From Crossaster papposus (Eukaryota; Echinodermata; Asteroidea; Velatida; Solasteridae), in NCBI GenBank assembly GCA_037893245.1, contig JBAIAA010000241.1, forward strand, positions 186,001-250,000: 64,000 nt of DNA. The letters are read 5' to 3'. The notes below the pieces were generated by a model. It was given only the letters and a program-made list of their open reading frames with translations, had not been told where the DNA came from and did no database searches. Both the position numbers and the translations under genes were made by a program. Positions 35,427 to 46,140 of this stretch are shown here, piece after piece; position 1 is the stretch's first letter, and each line of letters opens with the position of its first letter.

Positions 35427-36660
35427 CACTCTAAAAACAGATTGGTTGAAAATAACCAAAATATTTGTCGATTTCAACCAATCCAGTTGGTAGATATGTG
35501 GATATCTGGTATTGGTTACCTATTTAACCAATCCATATTGGTTATATAACACCAACCAATGCAATGTTGGTTAATTTAACCAATCCACAATGGTAGAACT
35601 CCAACCAATATGTATTGGTTATAGCAAACCAATATATAATGGTAGAACTCCAACCAATTTGTATTGGTTACCACGTAACCAATCCATATTGGTTATAGCA
35701 CTAACCAATACATAATGGTAGGGCTGCAACCAATTCATATTGCATTGGTTATAACAAATGCCAAAATACAATATTGGTTAATTCAACCAATTTATAATGG
35801 TTAGGCTACAACCAATATGTATTGGTTCCTACGTGGACAAATTACGTAATGAAATAATACCAATGGAATTAATTTATTACACATTGCAATTACGCATACA
35901 TACAATAATAAACTAGATATTACCTACATAGCACTTACTACAAACTTAGCTACTGCCATTGTTAGTTTTATAGTTCGCTTTTTTGTCCACGACGAAGTCA
36001 CAGCTAGTTTTTTATGAACAATGTCAAAATTTGAATACGAATGAAATTTAATGTGAATTTTTCACTGTTTGCACAAAAATCTAAATTAAATCATGGAATC
36101 GTTTGAATAATTACATATTATGGTAAAAAAAAATGCATTTTGGTATAAATACTACAATTTAACATCGACTATTGTCAAAACAAAGTTCTTTCACTTCTGA
36201 TTGGTCAGTTGCTGTAGGTACATTTCCTACAAGCTCAACCAATATGACTGGTTGAAGGACAACCAATATGTTGGTTATGAATAACCAATAGATTGGTTGA
36301 TACCTTAGTTGCAAGCTCAACCAATATAACTGGTTGAAGGACAACCAATATATTGGTTTAAATGACCAATAGATTGGTTGATACCTTCAACCAATATGAC
36401 TGGTTGACGGACAACCAATATATTGGTTATAAATTACCAATAGATTGGTTGATACCTTCAACCAATATGACTGGTTGACGGACAACCAATATATTGGTTA
36501 TAAATTAACAATAGATTGGTTGATACCTTCAACCAATATGACTGTTTGACGGACATCCAACGCATTGGTTACGCTTTAACCAACACATTGGTTAAAAACA
36601 ACCAATATTGGGTCAACCAATTAGATTGGTTGGTCTTTTAACCAAACTGTTTTTAGAGTG
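35427..36660. mobile_element. 1.23-kb MITE of the 31678-44821 family
   Basis: Has the same CACTCTAAAAACAG termini and AACCAAT arrays. Its left half matches 31678-32100. Its right half matches 43423-43528 plus 44296-44821, skipping all genes. It is therefore an internal-deletion derivative of the parent that now surrounds it. Confidence 0.85.
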
Positions 36661-36849
36661 AATGTCATTGGTGGTGCGAGCATGCAGAGGATTATGTTCG
36701 CAAATCCTCTTGTTAGCAATATAGCATACTTTCGTACCTTGCTGTTTGGGCACTCTTCAGTTGCAAATAGGTGATTCAAAAAAGAATCAAGGCTGACTCG
36801 TGGACAAGTTGTGGCTGGGATTGGGTATATTCCAATCACGTAAGTTTGG

Positions 36850-38280
36850 TTTGAGCCATATGTTTTTTGTAGTCGGTTTCAAATTGTTCGTCCAGTAGGG
36901 AGAGCAATATGTTGAGGGTTTCGTCTGGTTCAATTTGTTGTTCGAAAAAGCCAGAGTTTGTTGGGAGTGGTTCGAGCTTTTGATTTTGCTGTGGTAGTTT
37001 AGCTCTTATTAGTTTCTCCCGAATGTTTTGTGCTTTTTAAAGGCAATGAATGGAGGTTTCGGAAATAGTTCCGAAAGTATTTGATTGCCTTGGATTAAGT
37101 TCCAGGGTTTGTTTAATATAAGTCCCATTATTGTTTAATTTTCTGGAGAAAGAACTTATTTCCGAATTGGAAACAGTTGCGGCCAAGAATGAGTTTCAGA
37201 AGTTTTTTGGGTATAAAGTCGAGGGTGGTTTTGTGATCGGATGGTTATGGTTTGTGTTTTCGAGGGCATTGTAAACGCATTTGATTGCTTCCGTCTGCCG
37301 GACATTTGTGTACATAGAAACTAAATCGATACTTGTAATTAAGACATCTTGTGGAAATTGTCTTTTTTCCAGTTTGCGCAAAATGTCTGCGGACATATGT
37401 GGGCTGTGCGGTTATTATGGGAAGAAGAAAATAGTCTATGTATTCTGAAATGTTGGCCATATGGCTGGTACATCCACTTATAATTGGTTGTCCAACAAAA
37501 TGTTCTCCCGGTGGCAGAGTTTTGTGTATTTTGGGGAGAAAATACATGGTTGGACATGTTTGACAGTTTTGTGGAAGTAGGTCGAGTATCGTTGTCGATG
37601 TGTTTGTTGTTTCTCATTTCAATTAGTGTGTTGTGAACCATCACAATACTAGTTTGTGGGGTAATGTCTTGGTCCAGTTGGGTATAATGATGGGACTCAA
37701 GGTGGTGGTAACCCACTTGTAGATAGTCTGATGGTTCATAATGCAGATGCCTCTGCCTTTGTCATATATGGTTTGACTACGATGTCAGGATTGTTTTTAA
37801 GTTTGTTTATGGCGGATAGTTCTTGTGTGGTCATGTTTTTCTGCCGATTCCTTGGCCTGATGTGGGCCAGTTCGAATTGAGTGGCTTCCAAATATTCTTC
37901 AAGTGTTGCACTAGAGGATGATTTTGGTTGCCATTTTTATGGTGGTTTGAAAGGATGGGTTTTGGAGGGTTTAATACGCATTAAGAATGCAATTCTTAGT
38001 CTTCGATTGAAGGTATTTATGTCACTTACAATTGAAATGCGGTTTGGTTTAGCGGGAGTGGGTACGAAGTTTAAACCTTTTCTTAAAGCAATTATTTCAG
38101 TTTGCAATAGTTTTGCTTTGGATAGGTTAGTTCTGAAAAATTGACATTGTTCTGTTAGTGAGCGCAAATGATTGGAGTTGGCTCGTTTGGTTTTCGATTT
38201 GCATTTGTTAGAGAAATGGTTAGATTTCGATTGACTTGGGAATCTCTTGGTTTCTTTGTTGAGATTTCTTCTTGCCATGG
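36850..38280 (-). pseudogene. Penelope-like element reverse transcriptase relic
   Basis: Minus-strand frames follow Penelope-like order. The N-terminal region has ALRKGLNFVPTPAKPNRISI near 38060. FELAHIRPRNRQKNMTTQEL, leading toward the RT, is near 37860-37800. The RT core MYFLPKIHKTLPPGEHFVGQ-PIISGCTSH is at 37547 on, and the palm segment PQDVLITSIDLVSMYTNVRQTEAI is near 37350. A C-terminal piece (IREKLIRAKLPQQ) near 37030-36990 corresponds to the stretch before the GIY-YIG region. Frames shift repeatedly and the segment from the palm to the C-terminal piece is mostly deleted. No GIY-YIG endonuclease is recognisable. Confidence 0.8.
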
Positions 38281-39180
38281 TAGTTGAAAGATTTGTAGTT
38301 TGAATATAACGGATAAGGTATAGGATGGGTTATATTCAAGTTTATTTATTATAATTATTATATTATAGAGGCAAGACGACGGATTTATCTCTTTTGAGAA
38401 GGTGTGGAGGTCCTGAGAAGGACCGTTTGGTTTTGTGGTTGGAAATCGTGTTGTCGGTTTCTTTTGATGCCTCTTGTCGGTTGGTAGGGGCTTATGAAGA
38501 AGCTCAGGAGTTGCTGAGCGGTGGGATAACCTGGACCCTGGAAATCTTGAGCAAACTTTTCTTGGGCTGAGCATCTGGCGTTGGTCAGCTGGGCCTCGGT
38601 GATGTGGAGTTGATGCTCGTATTATTGCAGCGTAATTCTTGTGAAGGCAGCGATGCTCTTTTCTAGAGATTGCTCCAGCGATCCTGGAATGACCCCTGGA
38701 CTGAATTTTAGGGCTCGGTGTGGACGTGGTGGCCGTATTTTTTCCTCGATATAAGGTGGTGGTGTGCTAGTCTCCATTGACCGGGAAAGGAGTCGTATTT
38801 GGCGGGTGATGTGCTCCTTGACAGATGTCAAATTGTTGAAAATGTTGACGTTGACTGCCAGGAGTTTCACCAGTTTGAAGTTTTCCTCGAATAATTTATG
38901 TGAGGCCGTGGTTGGTGTGGTTATTGATGTGGACGGGCCAAAGTCTATAGTTCACAGGATAGAAGAAGTGATTCATCGTCGCTTGGAATGCTGTTTGGAG
39001 ACTGTTGTCCGCACGGGATGCTAGCTGAAATGGAGATGGTGGAGACTGGCTAGACTTGCTCTGCTTGCGTGAGTTGAACTTGCTAAACTTGATGCAACTG
39101 TGCAACAGGTTTATTAATCTGTTGCTGCGCCCTCTATTTGATAGGAACTTCACAGAAGTTGCCGATACAACCACATTTGT
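38281..39180 (-). pseudogene. Possible N-terminal part of the Penelope-like element
   Basis: Minus-strand ORFs at 38574-38155, 38870-38622 and 39282-38896 lie directly upstream of the RT relic and have similar base composition. They contain no domain I can name. Assignment is by position only. Confidence 0.35.
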
Positions 39181-39193
39181 AGGGAGTGGTGGA

Positions 39194-39217
39194 GGTGGGG
39201 GGGGGGGGGGGGGGGGT
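39194..39217. repeat. Poly-G run
   Basis: A G run of about 20 bases. Other long G or C runs are at 54503-54560, 55008-55034, 55983-55994 and 56693-56722. Confidence 0.9.
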
Positions 39218-39337
39218 CTACCCGTTACATGTTCATTATGTATGCCTATCCATATCCACATAGGCCTACTATCATTATGCAATATACTGCTGGGCTTTGT
39301 TTTGTATTACTAGTGCATTTATTACTAAATTTTAATT

Positions 39338-39435
39338 GCCGGTCTCGGCACCGAGACCCGAGACCAAGACCGAGTCATTAAGATTCGAGACCAAGACCGG
39401 CTAGCAGAGACTGAGACCCGGTCTCGAGTACTACA
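39338..39435. repeat. GAGACCAAGACCG tandem words
   Basis: Four degenerate units of CCGAGACC(A)AGACCG followed by TCGAGTACTACATCACTGC. A similar but distinct word to the GACTCGACT cluster at 28225. Confidence 0.6.
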
Positions 39436-40560
39436 TCACTGCTTCAGACAGTGGGTAGGGATTCCCACCCTGTAGATTTAACAAAAGAATGTGAGGTATT
39501 CTATAGAGGGACTTACTACAGCACCAGCATTTTGTAGGGATGCACACAAATGAAATTTCCTAATAATTGGTATTCTGCACTAATTGACCCTTGGCTGTAA
39601 TTACTGTCCTAATTATAATAATTTATGAAACCAAATACCATATTCCTGTCCCTCAATACCCAAAACAATGTAAATCAACCAGAGAACACCGATCAAACGT
39701 GCATAGGTTTAAAAAACAGCCTGTAAACTCATCCCGTGGTGAAAAAGAGAAAGTCCAATGGTTAAGGAGATATTGTCAAAAGAAGTGAATAATTCTTTAA
39801 CAATTTATATTCATTTCGATATTTTGACATGCTGTGTATGATTTATTAAAAGAGAAATTACAAAATGATTAACATCATAGTATTTAGAAGGTAAAATAAA
39901 CCATTTCTTGTGAAAAACTGAAATTGGCACTTAATGACCTTTGACCCTAATTACTGACCTAATTAGGCAATTTTGAGAAACACAAACAGAATATTCATAT
40001 TCAGCACAAAATTGTCTTTCCGAATCACCTATTTGTTTGCTTTTCCTCAAAAATGCCTCATGCAACTTAAATAGGCACATTTCTGGATTTGTTGCCTAGA
40101 CTAGTGTGGTCAACTCTGTTTATTGTGAAAGAAATAAGCCTTGTTACACAACATAGAAAATAGGTGCGGAAGGGTGGATCTGCCAGTTTTGTCCTCAGTG
40201 GTAGGCCCATGCATATGCATGATTTTTGATGAGGGAGATTGCAAACAAAATAGATTAGAGGGGGTGCATGTCAAACCTGAAGGCACTCCTCCCAATCCCG
40301 AGTAGTCTGTTTTGCTAAATTGATGTTTTAGGCCTAACAATGTGACCATTATTTTATTTTTATTTTTTTTTGGGGGGGGGGGTTGTTAAGGTGGATACAC
40401 GCGAAATACTTTATACACAGGTAAATTTCACAAAATACTACCACTCGCCCAAGGGCTAAAATGAATGTGTATAGAGACACAAGACTGAAACTTTAATTAT
40501 ATTTTCAATGCACTTCAGTTTATGACAAGCTTTGATCTGTGTCCTTAAGCGTTAGTATGG

Positions 40561-41522
40561 TTACGAAAAATCACCTCCGCTTTTATTATTCTTTGCCTTG
40601 TGGGTCCCAGCCAACGTTTCCATCGCTGAAGCTCTGATGTCTTCTTTTTGAAGCTCTTTTACATCTTCCACATCTGTTTTCTTTGCCTCTGTTTTCCGTT
40701 CTTCATACACATCAGCCAGTTCAGTAAGAAGTTGCACCCTTTCGTCATACTCCTCCTCTGTTCTAGAACTTTTAAAAAAATTACATGTACAGAACATGTA
40801 AAACAAAACTGACTGCTAAATTCTCCAAGTAATTTCATCTATTAAACAGGGATGCAAGTGGTCAAATTTGCTAGAATTGTGTATGTTAGCTTATCGACAC
40901 GAACATGTTGACACACATGTTCATATACGTCGATGCAGGCACTTAATAAAAAGAGGAGAATGCATGGTGCTGGACATGTTGTTAGAAATTAGAAAAGACA
41001 GGAAATTCTGCAATTGCAGGAGGGCACATACTTCCAGGTAATGGGGACGATTTCACGAAAGACTAAGATCCATCTTAGGAAGACTAACTCATCCTAACTT
41101 GCATTGGATCTATTGCAAGTTAGGAGGAGTTACTCTTCCTAAGATTAATCCTAACATTGGTGAAATCGGCCGCGTGTATCTTTGTTTTGTAAAGACCAAG
41201 TTAACTAATAGTAACATTACTAATGTAATGAAGTTTTTGAATGTGCGAGTCAGTAAAAAACTTTCTTCATAAGAGCCTCAACACTTACGCTCTTGAAGAA
41301 CTCATCTCATCTTTACGATGAGCTTCTTGAAGGTGCCGAATTCGATCTCTACAGCCCCGCAGCATGACATAAACGTTCCTTTCTTTGAGGGTTTCATTCA
41401 CACGACTATGGACACTGTCCCATGCTACTTTTGTGGCTGGCTGAACCGCTAGAACCTCCCGTAAGAAAAGAACATTCAGCCCCGGATAAAATCTGACATT
41501 TTTCTTTGCTTCTGTTCCCATC
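40561..41522 (-). CDS. Two-exon SANT/Myb-like DNA-binding protein of a Harbinger element
   Basis: Exon one spans 41522-41289 (ATG 41521-41519, acceptor TCATTATCAG just upstream, donor AGAGC|GTAAGT). Exon two spans 40768-40561, with stop TAA. The joined frame is 146 residues; the phases fit (2+1). Residues 10-67 form a three-helix SANT/Myb-like unit with VRFYPGLNVLFLREVL, a conserved Trp (AWDSV) and RGCRDRIRHL in the recognition position. SRTEEEYDERVQLLTEL follows, a signature of the Myb-like companion protein of Harbinger elements. The rest is charged. The acceptor before ATG means an upstream exon is likely. The product would bind element DNA and assist transposase. It appears intact while the transposase is not. 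Confidence 0.72.
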
Positions 41523-42504
41523 CTGATAATGAAAGAGCACATAACAATATTACTTACATTATTACATTATAAATTTAAATTAATTTAAGTGGACATTTCA
41601 TACTTACAGGCAATTTTTCCAGATAAAGTTGAAATACCCGTCCCCATTTTGCCAACATACATGTAATGTACCTATTATTTGTTTCATTCAGTGCCCTCCT
41701 AACTTTTGCCCACTGTGGAAAGAATGTAGTATCCTGACGCCACGGAGGTTAATACATTTTTCCTTTTTTTTGTTATAGTTGTTTTAATTAGATGTAGTTT
41801 TAGATTGTAGTTTTGGATGTAGAGAAATTCAAGTTTGGATTCTATCGGGTTCTGCAAAGCAACACAAATTGATTTAAAGCAGGAATTGTTGGGTCCCTAA
41901 AGGGTGTATATTAATTCTCATGATCTGCATTACGTCACGAAGGGGCGAGCCATCCATAGCAACATGCGTTAAATCTAAAAAATGTCCCCTTCGTGCTAAG
42001 GGCATAAACAATCGGAAGATAAACGAGGTTCCCGGATGTCCGACTGCGAGAATGCAGAGCAAAGTGTGATTATTTTGCACGCAAATCTAAGTGCAGATTT
42101 TGACTGAAATGCTTAAAACTTCCTTTTTCTGCAATTCGTTGTCTGTATTCTTGCGTTTTTTCATTCAATAAGGAAAAGGCAGATGGCAATCATGATCAAA
42201 ATTTCAATCACAATTTCCTATTCAGAAAAAGAGTTCGCCCTTACACATTTCTAAATGTGCTTAATTAGTCGAGTGCATTTTGAAAATATTTTCTTGCAAA
42301 ATTGGAAATATTTCTCAGTCCCAGATTTATGCCTTTTCAACATTTTGCAATGACTGACCTTAATTAAGATGATAGCTATGCTTATTATGAAGAAAAATGT
42401 GGCGTCAGTACATTCTTTCCGACTGCTGCCGTGCTGGCATACATGAACGGCCAGCACAGATCACACACAGTTCGTTGTGAACAGTGTCACGACTAACGTT
42501 AACC

Positions 42505-43053
42505 TAGTCTTGGTGCAAGACGTTCTTGTTGAGTTAGTAAAACCATAGGGCCTATGCACTCAACAACACTATACGCGTCGCGACTATTCCACCGATAGAG
42601 TGCGTATTCTGGAAGCCGCGAATCTGTCAAGAAGAACGTCTCGGCCAACTCGTTCAATCTGCCCGGAAAATTCCGGGCAGATTCCTCGCATACCTGTGAC
42701 GTACCTAATTTGCATAAACAGTTTATGTATTGCAGAACACGTGACGAGTCTTGTACCAACACGACTTTGACTCTGACCATTGATGGTGTGCATTGATGAT
42801 CTCTGTGTACATAGTAATACATGTACAATGTACCAGTCTGTCAGCTCAATATGCAGCGTATTTTCAATATGACCTTTGTTGGATATGCAATAGAGGTCAC
42901 ATTTGGTTATGTCACGTGAGACGAGACGAAATCACCAAGACGTTGTTCTGAGCCGATATGTGTGTGGTGGTTATCTGGAAGTTTCCCAACAGCGCCCTCC
43001 ATTGTTAGTTGCGTGATCGCGATAATGAACAACAACGTCTTGCACCAAGACTA
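42505..43053. mobile_element. 549-bp MITE with 9-bp target duplication
   Basis: TIR TAGTCTTGGTGCAAGACGTT / AACGTCTTGCACCAAGACTA, flanked by ACGTTAACC at 42496-42504 and 43054-43062. Inside, 42656-42683 is a hairpin (AATCTGCCCGGAA / TTCCGGGCAGATT). A 9-bp duplication suggests a MULE-like element, with P (8 bp) less likely; no transposase. Confidence 0.82.
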
Positions 43054-43758
43054 ACGTTAACCATGCGTTATTCATCATCATCAAAATCATGTCCTTAATT
43101 CGTTTGCAATGGAAAATGCACTACCAAAACATACAAAACGCACGCAATATCCAATGTAAAGTGAACAACGAGATCATAAACTATTTCGCTAAATGATTCT
43201 CTTATGCTTAACATGTAGACATTCGAGAAATGTATGAGCTTGTCTTAACCGTTTCGTACTTACGTGTAGCGCGGCTGCTATCCGTGTTGACAACACAGAT
43301 GTAATACGAATTAGGACGAATGTGGAAAACGTCATTAGTGCACAACAAGTGATGACGTCACATTCACTAAATGTAGGCGTACGCACTAACCGTGCGCTAC
43401 CGAAACCTCTCTATTCCTGAACACTTACTACACACTTAGCTATTGCCGTTGTTAGTTTTATAGTTCGCTTTTTTGTCTGGTGACTTCATGGTGGACACCA
43501 TGAAGTCACAACTATTGTTTTTATGAATAATAGGGACTTTTCGATTTGCACGTTTACTAGTAGACTGCGACGTATGCGGTCATTTGTGAAGCAGTGCGCA
43601 TGCGCATCGACGAACTCGTCGTTCGTAGCAGAATTCTCGAACGCGTTCAACCTTGTTTTGCCGTCGTTGGAAAACTGTGACGACATAGTGTGCATATCAC
43701 TATTTTGTAGAAACGAAACACCACATCAGGAAAGAAACACCACATTTGAAGTTACAAA

Positions 43759-43803
43759 ATGGACCCGATTGACTTGATTCTTCAAGCAGAGAGTGGTGGA
43801 AGC
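43759..43803 (+). CDS. First coding exon remnant, probably of the SANT/Myb-like partner
   Basis: ATG followed by 15 codons (MDPIDLILQAESGGS) and a strong donor AGC|GTAAGT in phase 0. No in-phase partner exon follows inside the element; the exon at 45648 does not fit. Position opposite a transposase N-terminus suggests it began the companion gene. Confidence 0.45.
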
Positions 43804-43820
43804 GTAAGTTTTTTTTTAAA

Positions 43821-44090
43821 TTAACACATTCTCTTGTCTGTAATTTCCCTTAAATCAAAATTCTTGTAGAATAATCCATAAAATGAACACATTCTATTTA
43901 TGCATCGCCAATTTGTTGCAGCACAATCGTCGTTATAGTTCTGTAAGGTGAATTTCTCATACTCCTTGTACTTAAAGTCTACATTCGTAGGCCGATTGGC
44001 GTCATATAGCAACATGAATTCTTCGTCGTCTAAATCGCCGGTGATGTATGCGAGGAGAATTTCTTCCCTAAGTCTATGGAGATTCGGCAT
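43821..44090 (-). pseudogene. Harbinger transposase N-terminal fragment
   Basis: Starts MPNLHRLREEILLAYITGDL, then DDEEFMLLYDANRPTNVDF and YEKFTLQNYNDDC. This is the familiar Harbinger leader (acidic DDEEF-LLYD followed by a Y-x2-F motif). The match ends about residue 62, and the rest of the gene was lost with the internal deletion. Confidence 0.75.
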
Positions 44091-44949
44091 AATGTCTGAT
44101 CTAGCTATTTAATCGAATTTCGCGCGAGCGCGCGCGCGCGCCAAACATAAGGCATGACGTCACTGAGTGAGCGTAGTCGTAGTCGTAGAAATCGAAAAGG
44201 TAAGGTACAACATTTAGCGTGCCGCATACGTCGCAGTCTACTTGTGACCGCATACGTCGCAGTCTACTAGTAAACGTGCAAATCGAAAAGTCCCTAATGT
44301 CAAAATTTGAACACGAATGAAATGTAATGTGAATTTTTCACTTTGTTTGCACAAAAATCTAAATTCAATTCTGGAATCGTTTGAATAATTACATATTATG
44401 GTCAAATTTTGGACTAAATACTACAATTTAACATCGACTATTGTCAAAACAAGTTTCCTCACTTCTGATTGGTCATTAGCTGTAGGTACATTTCCTACAA
44501 GCTCAACCAACATGACTAGTTGAAGGACAACCAATATATTGGTTATAAATGACCAATAGATTGGTTGATACCTCCAACCAATATGACTGGTTGACGGACA
44601 ACCAATATATTGGTTATAAATGACCAATAAATTGGTTGATACCTTCAACCAATATATTGGTTATAAATGACCAATAGATTGGTTGATACCTTCAACCAAT
44701 ATGACTGGTTGACGGACAACCAACGCGTTGGTTACGCTTTAACCAACACATGTAAAACCAACCAGTATTTGGTCAACCAATTAGATTGGTTGGTCTTTTT
44801 AACCAATCTGTTTTTAAAGTGTACAGCTTTCCCTATGTTGACTCTCCGATGACTAATTCAGTACTAAAGAAAATACTGAATAGGCTCCGCTTTTATATAT
44901 ATTTTTTAAGGTGACCGATATTCGCAACTAGCACGCAGGCCCAACGCAA

Positions 44950-45265
44950 CTTGTAAGTTTTGAACGCAACCCGCACGCAACCCGCACGCAACCCGCACGC
45001 AACCCGCACGCAACCCGCACGCAACACGCACGCAACACGCACGCAACACGCAACCCGCAACTCGCAACCCGCAACTCGCAACCCGCAACTCGCAACTCGC
45101 AACCCGCAACTCGCAACCCGCAACTCGCAACTCGCAACTCGCAACCCGCAACTCGCAACCCGCAACTCGCACGCAACTCGCACGCAACTCGCACGCAACT
45201 CGCACGCAACTCGCACGCAACTCGCACGCAACTCGCACGCAACTCGCACGCAACTCGCACGCAAC
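44950..45265. repeat. 11-bp minisatellite (CACGCAACTCG and CGCAACCCGCAACT variants)
   Basis: About 27 units of CGCAAC-based words in three blocks: CACGCAACCCG, CGCAACTCGCAACC, then CACGCAACTCG. The left counterpart at 31260-31640 has the same words dispersed, not tandem. Confidence 0.9.
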
Positions 45266-45647
45266 CCATAGGTTGAATATGTTAGAAACTGACAAAACTG
45301 TTGATTTGGGTTGCGTTTGGTGCGTATAAAAATATGTTGTCCACGCAACTCGTAGGTTTCAGCATACGCTATGGTGTGAGGACACCTTCATGTTAAATTT
45401 ACAGCTTAGACGAATTTGATATGTAATGACGAATATTTTCGTGACAATGGTTAAATAGAGTGACCAAACGTTTAAATGACTACATGTAAATTGTTTTGGT
45501 AAAAGCGTGTTAATTTTTTTATTTAACAAAATAGTATGTGAGAATTTAAATGGAAAATGTAAAAATGTTTTAAAGGCTAATAACAAATAAAATTGTGTTT
45601 CTTTTATTATATTTGTAATTATTTTATTTGTGTGTGCCCCCTTTCAG

Positions 45648-45724
45648 AGCGGAGGATGATGAGGATGATTTTGAAACATTCCTGGAATCTGTAAAGGCAA
45701 GGTCACAATCAGTCCGAGGAAATG
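45648..45724 (+). CDS. Internal exon of an unrecognised gene
   Basis: Pyrimidine tract CCCCCTTTCAG, then 77 bp, then donor AATG|GTGAGT. It enters needing two bases and exits with one. It encodes EDDEDDFETFLESVKARSQS plus a few residues; the acidic start is typical of nuclear or phosphoprotein linkers but not diagnostic. The phase links it to 47481. Confidence 0.62.
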
Positions 45725-46140
45725 GTGAGTTTTAAAATTAGGATCAAATCGGCTACCAAGCGAGCTTATAGTTTATTCTGCACATGATCAGTTTTATTGG
45801 CTGTTCTGATCAGAAACTGTTAGCAGTTATCAGTGAAAAGTACATGTACATGTACCTAGGTACACCCAAAGAATCATATACCAGCCCTTGAGACTTATAT
45901 AAGTTGTCAGTTTACTGACTATGATCAATTTTATTAACAAACTCATAATCTCCCTAGAGATAATCTTATAGCGCTTTGACTTTCTTCCAGATAAAGGTTC
46001 ATCATGATTCATGTGCAGTACATCAACAAGGCCTCGCTGCTAGTTGTATAAATGTAATAGTCTTTGTTAAAGATTACAACTGTTGTCGATAGTGTGCATG
46101 TCGTGTACATTATTTTTACGAAGGGCGCCCCAAAATAGAC

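Larger units (their letters stand above)
34718..40064. mobile_element. Fold-back element with ~500-bp inverted arms
   Basis: 34718-35225 (TGCATGAGGCATTTTGAGG...) recurs inverted at 39558-40064, with small indels. A MITE of the AACCAAT family and a Penelope-like relic lie between the arms. No terminal duplication visible. The ORF at 34851-35123 is within the left arm and is not conserved in the right arm, so it is not called. Confidence 0.75.
43532..44295. mobile_element. 764-bp Harbinger MITE holding first exons of both genes
   Basis: A ~52-bp TIR (AGGGACTTTTCGATTTGCAC...) and AAT duplicated at 43529-43531 and 44296-44298. The empty site is legible in the sister copy at 36018-36028. It keeps a transposase N-terminus (minus) and a short start exon (plus), which face each other as in the 31678-44821 element. 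Confidence 0.85.
31678..44821. mobile_element. 13.1-kb PIF/Harbinger-type element with AACCAAT subterminal arrays
   Basis: CACTCTAAAAACAGATTGGTT at the left and the inverse AACCAATCTGTTTTTAAAGTG at the right. Next to each end lie ~400 bp of alternating AACCAATATATTGGTT-like palindromic words. A transposase relic (plus) and a two-exon SANT/Myb-like gene (minus) face each other inside, the usual two-gene content of Harbinger elements. The flanking bases are TA on both sides; a 3-bp duplication typical of the superfamily is not clear. Much of 33000-43400 is later insertions. Confidence 0.7.
31188..45388. mobile_element. Outer TIR element split by the Harbinger-type insertion
   Basis: AAGGTGTCCTCACACCTTAG (31188 on) pairs with the inverse CTATGGTGTGAGGACACCTT ending 45388. 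Removing 31678-44821 leaves about 1,057 bp. Both inner sides carry ACGCAACTCGCACGCAACT-type words, expanded into an array on the right side. Non-coding. Confidence 0.75.

Noticed and set aside
44893-45348. VACELRASC-type repeat ORFs and their antisense
   Set aside because: Produced by the 11-bp CGCAACTCG array.
43759-45724. Joining MDPIDLILQAESGGS directly to the 45648 exon
   Set aside because: The phases conflict: a phase-0 donor meets an acceptor needing two bases, and reading through hits TGA at once.
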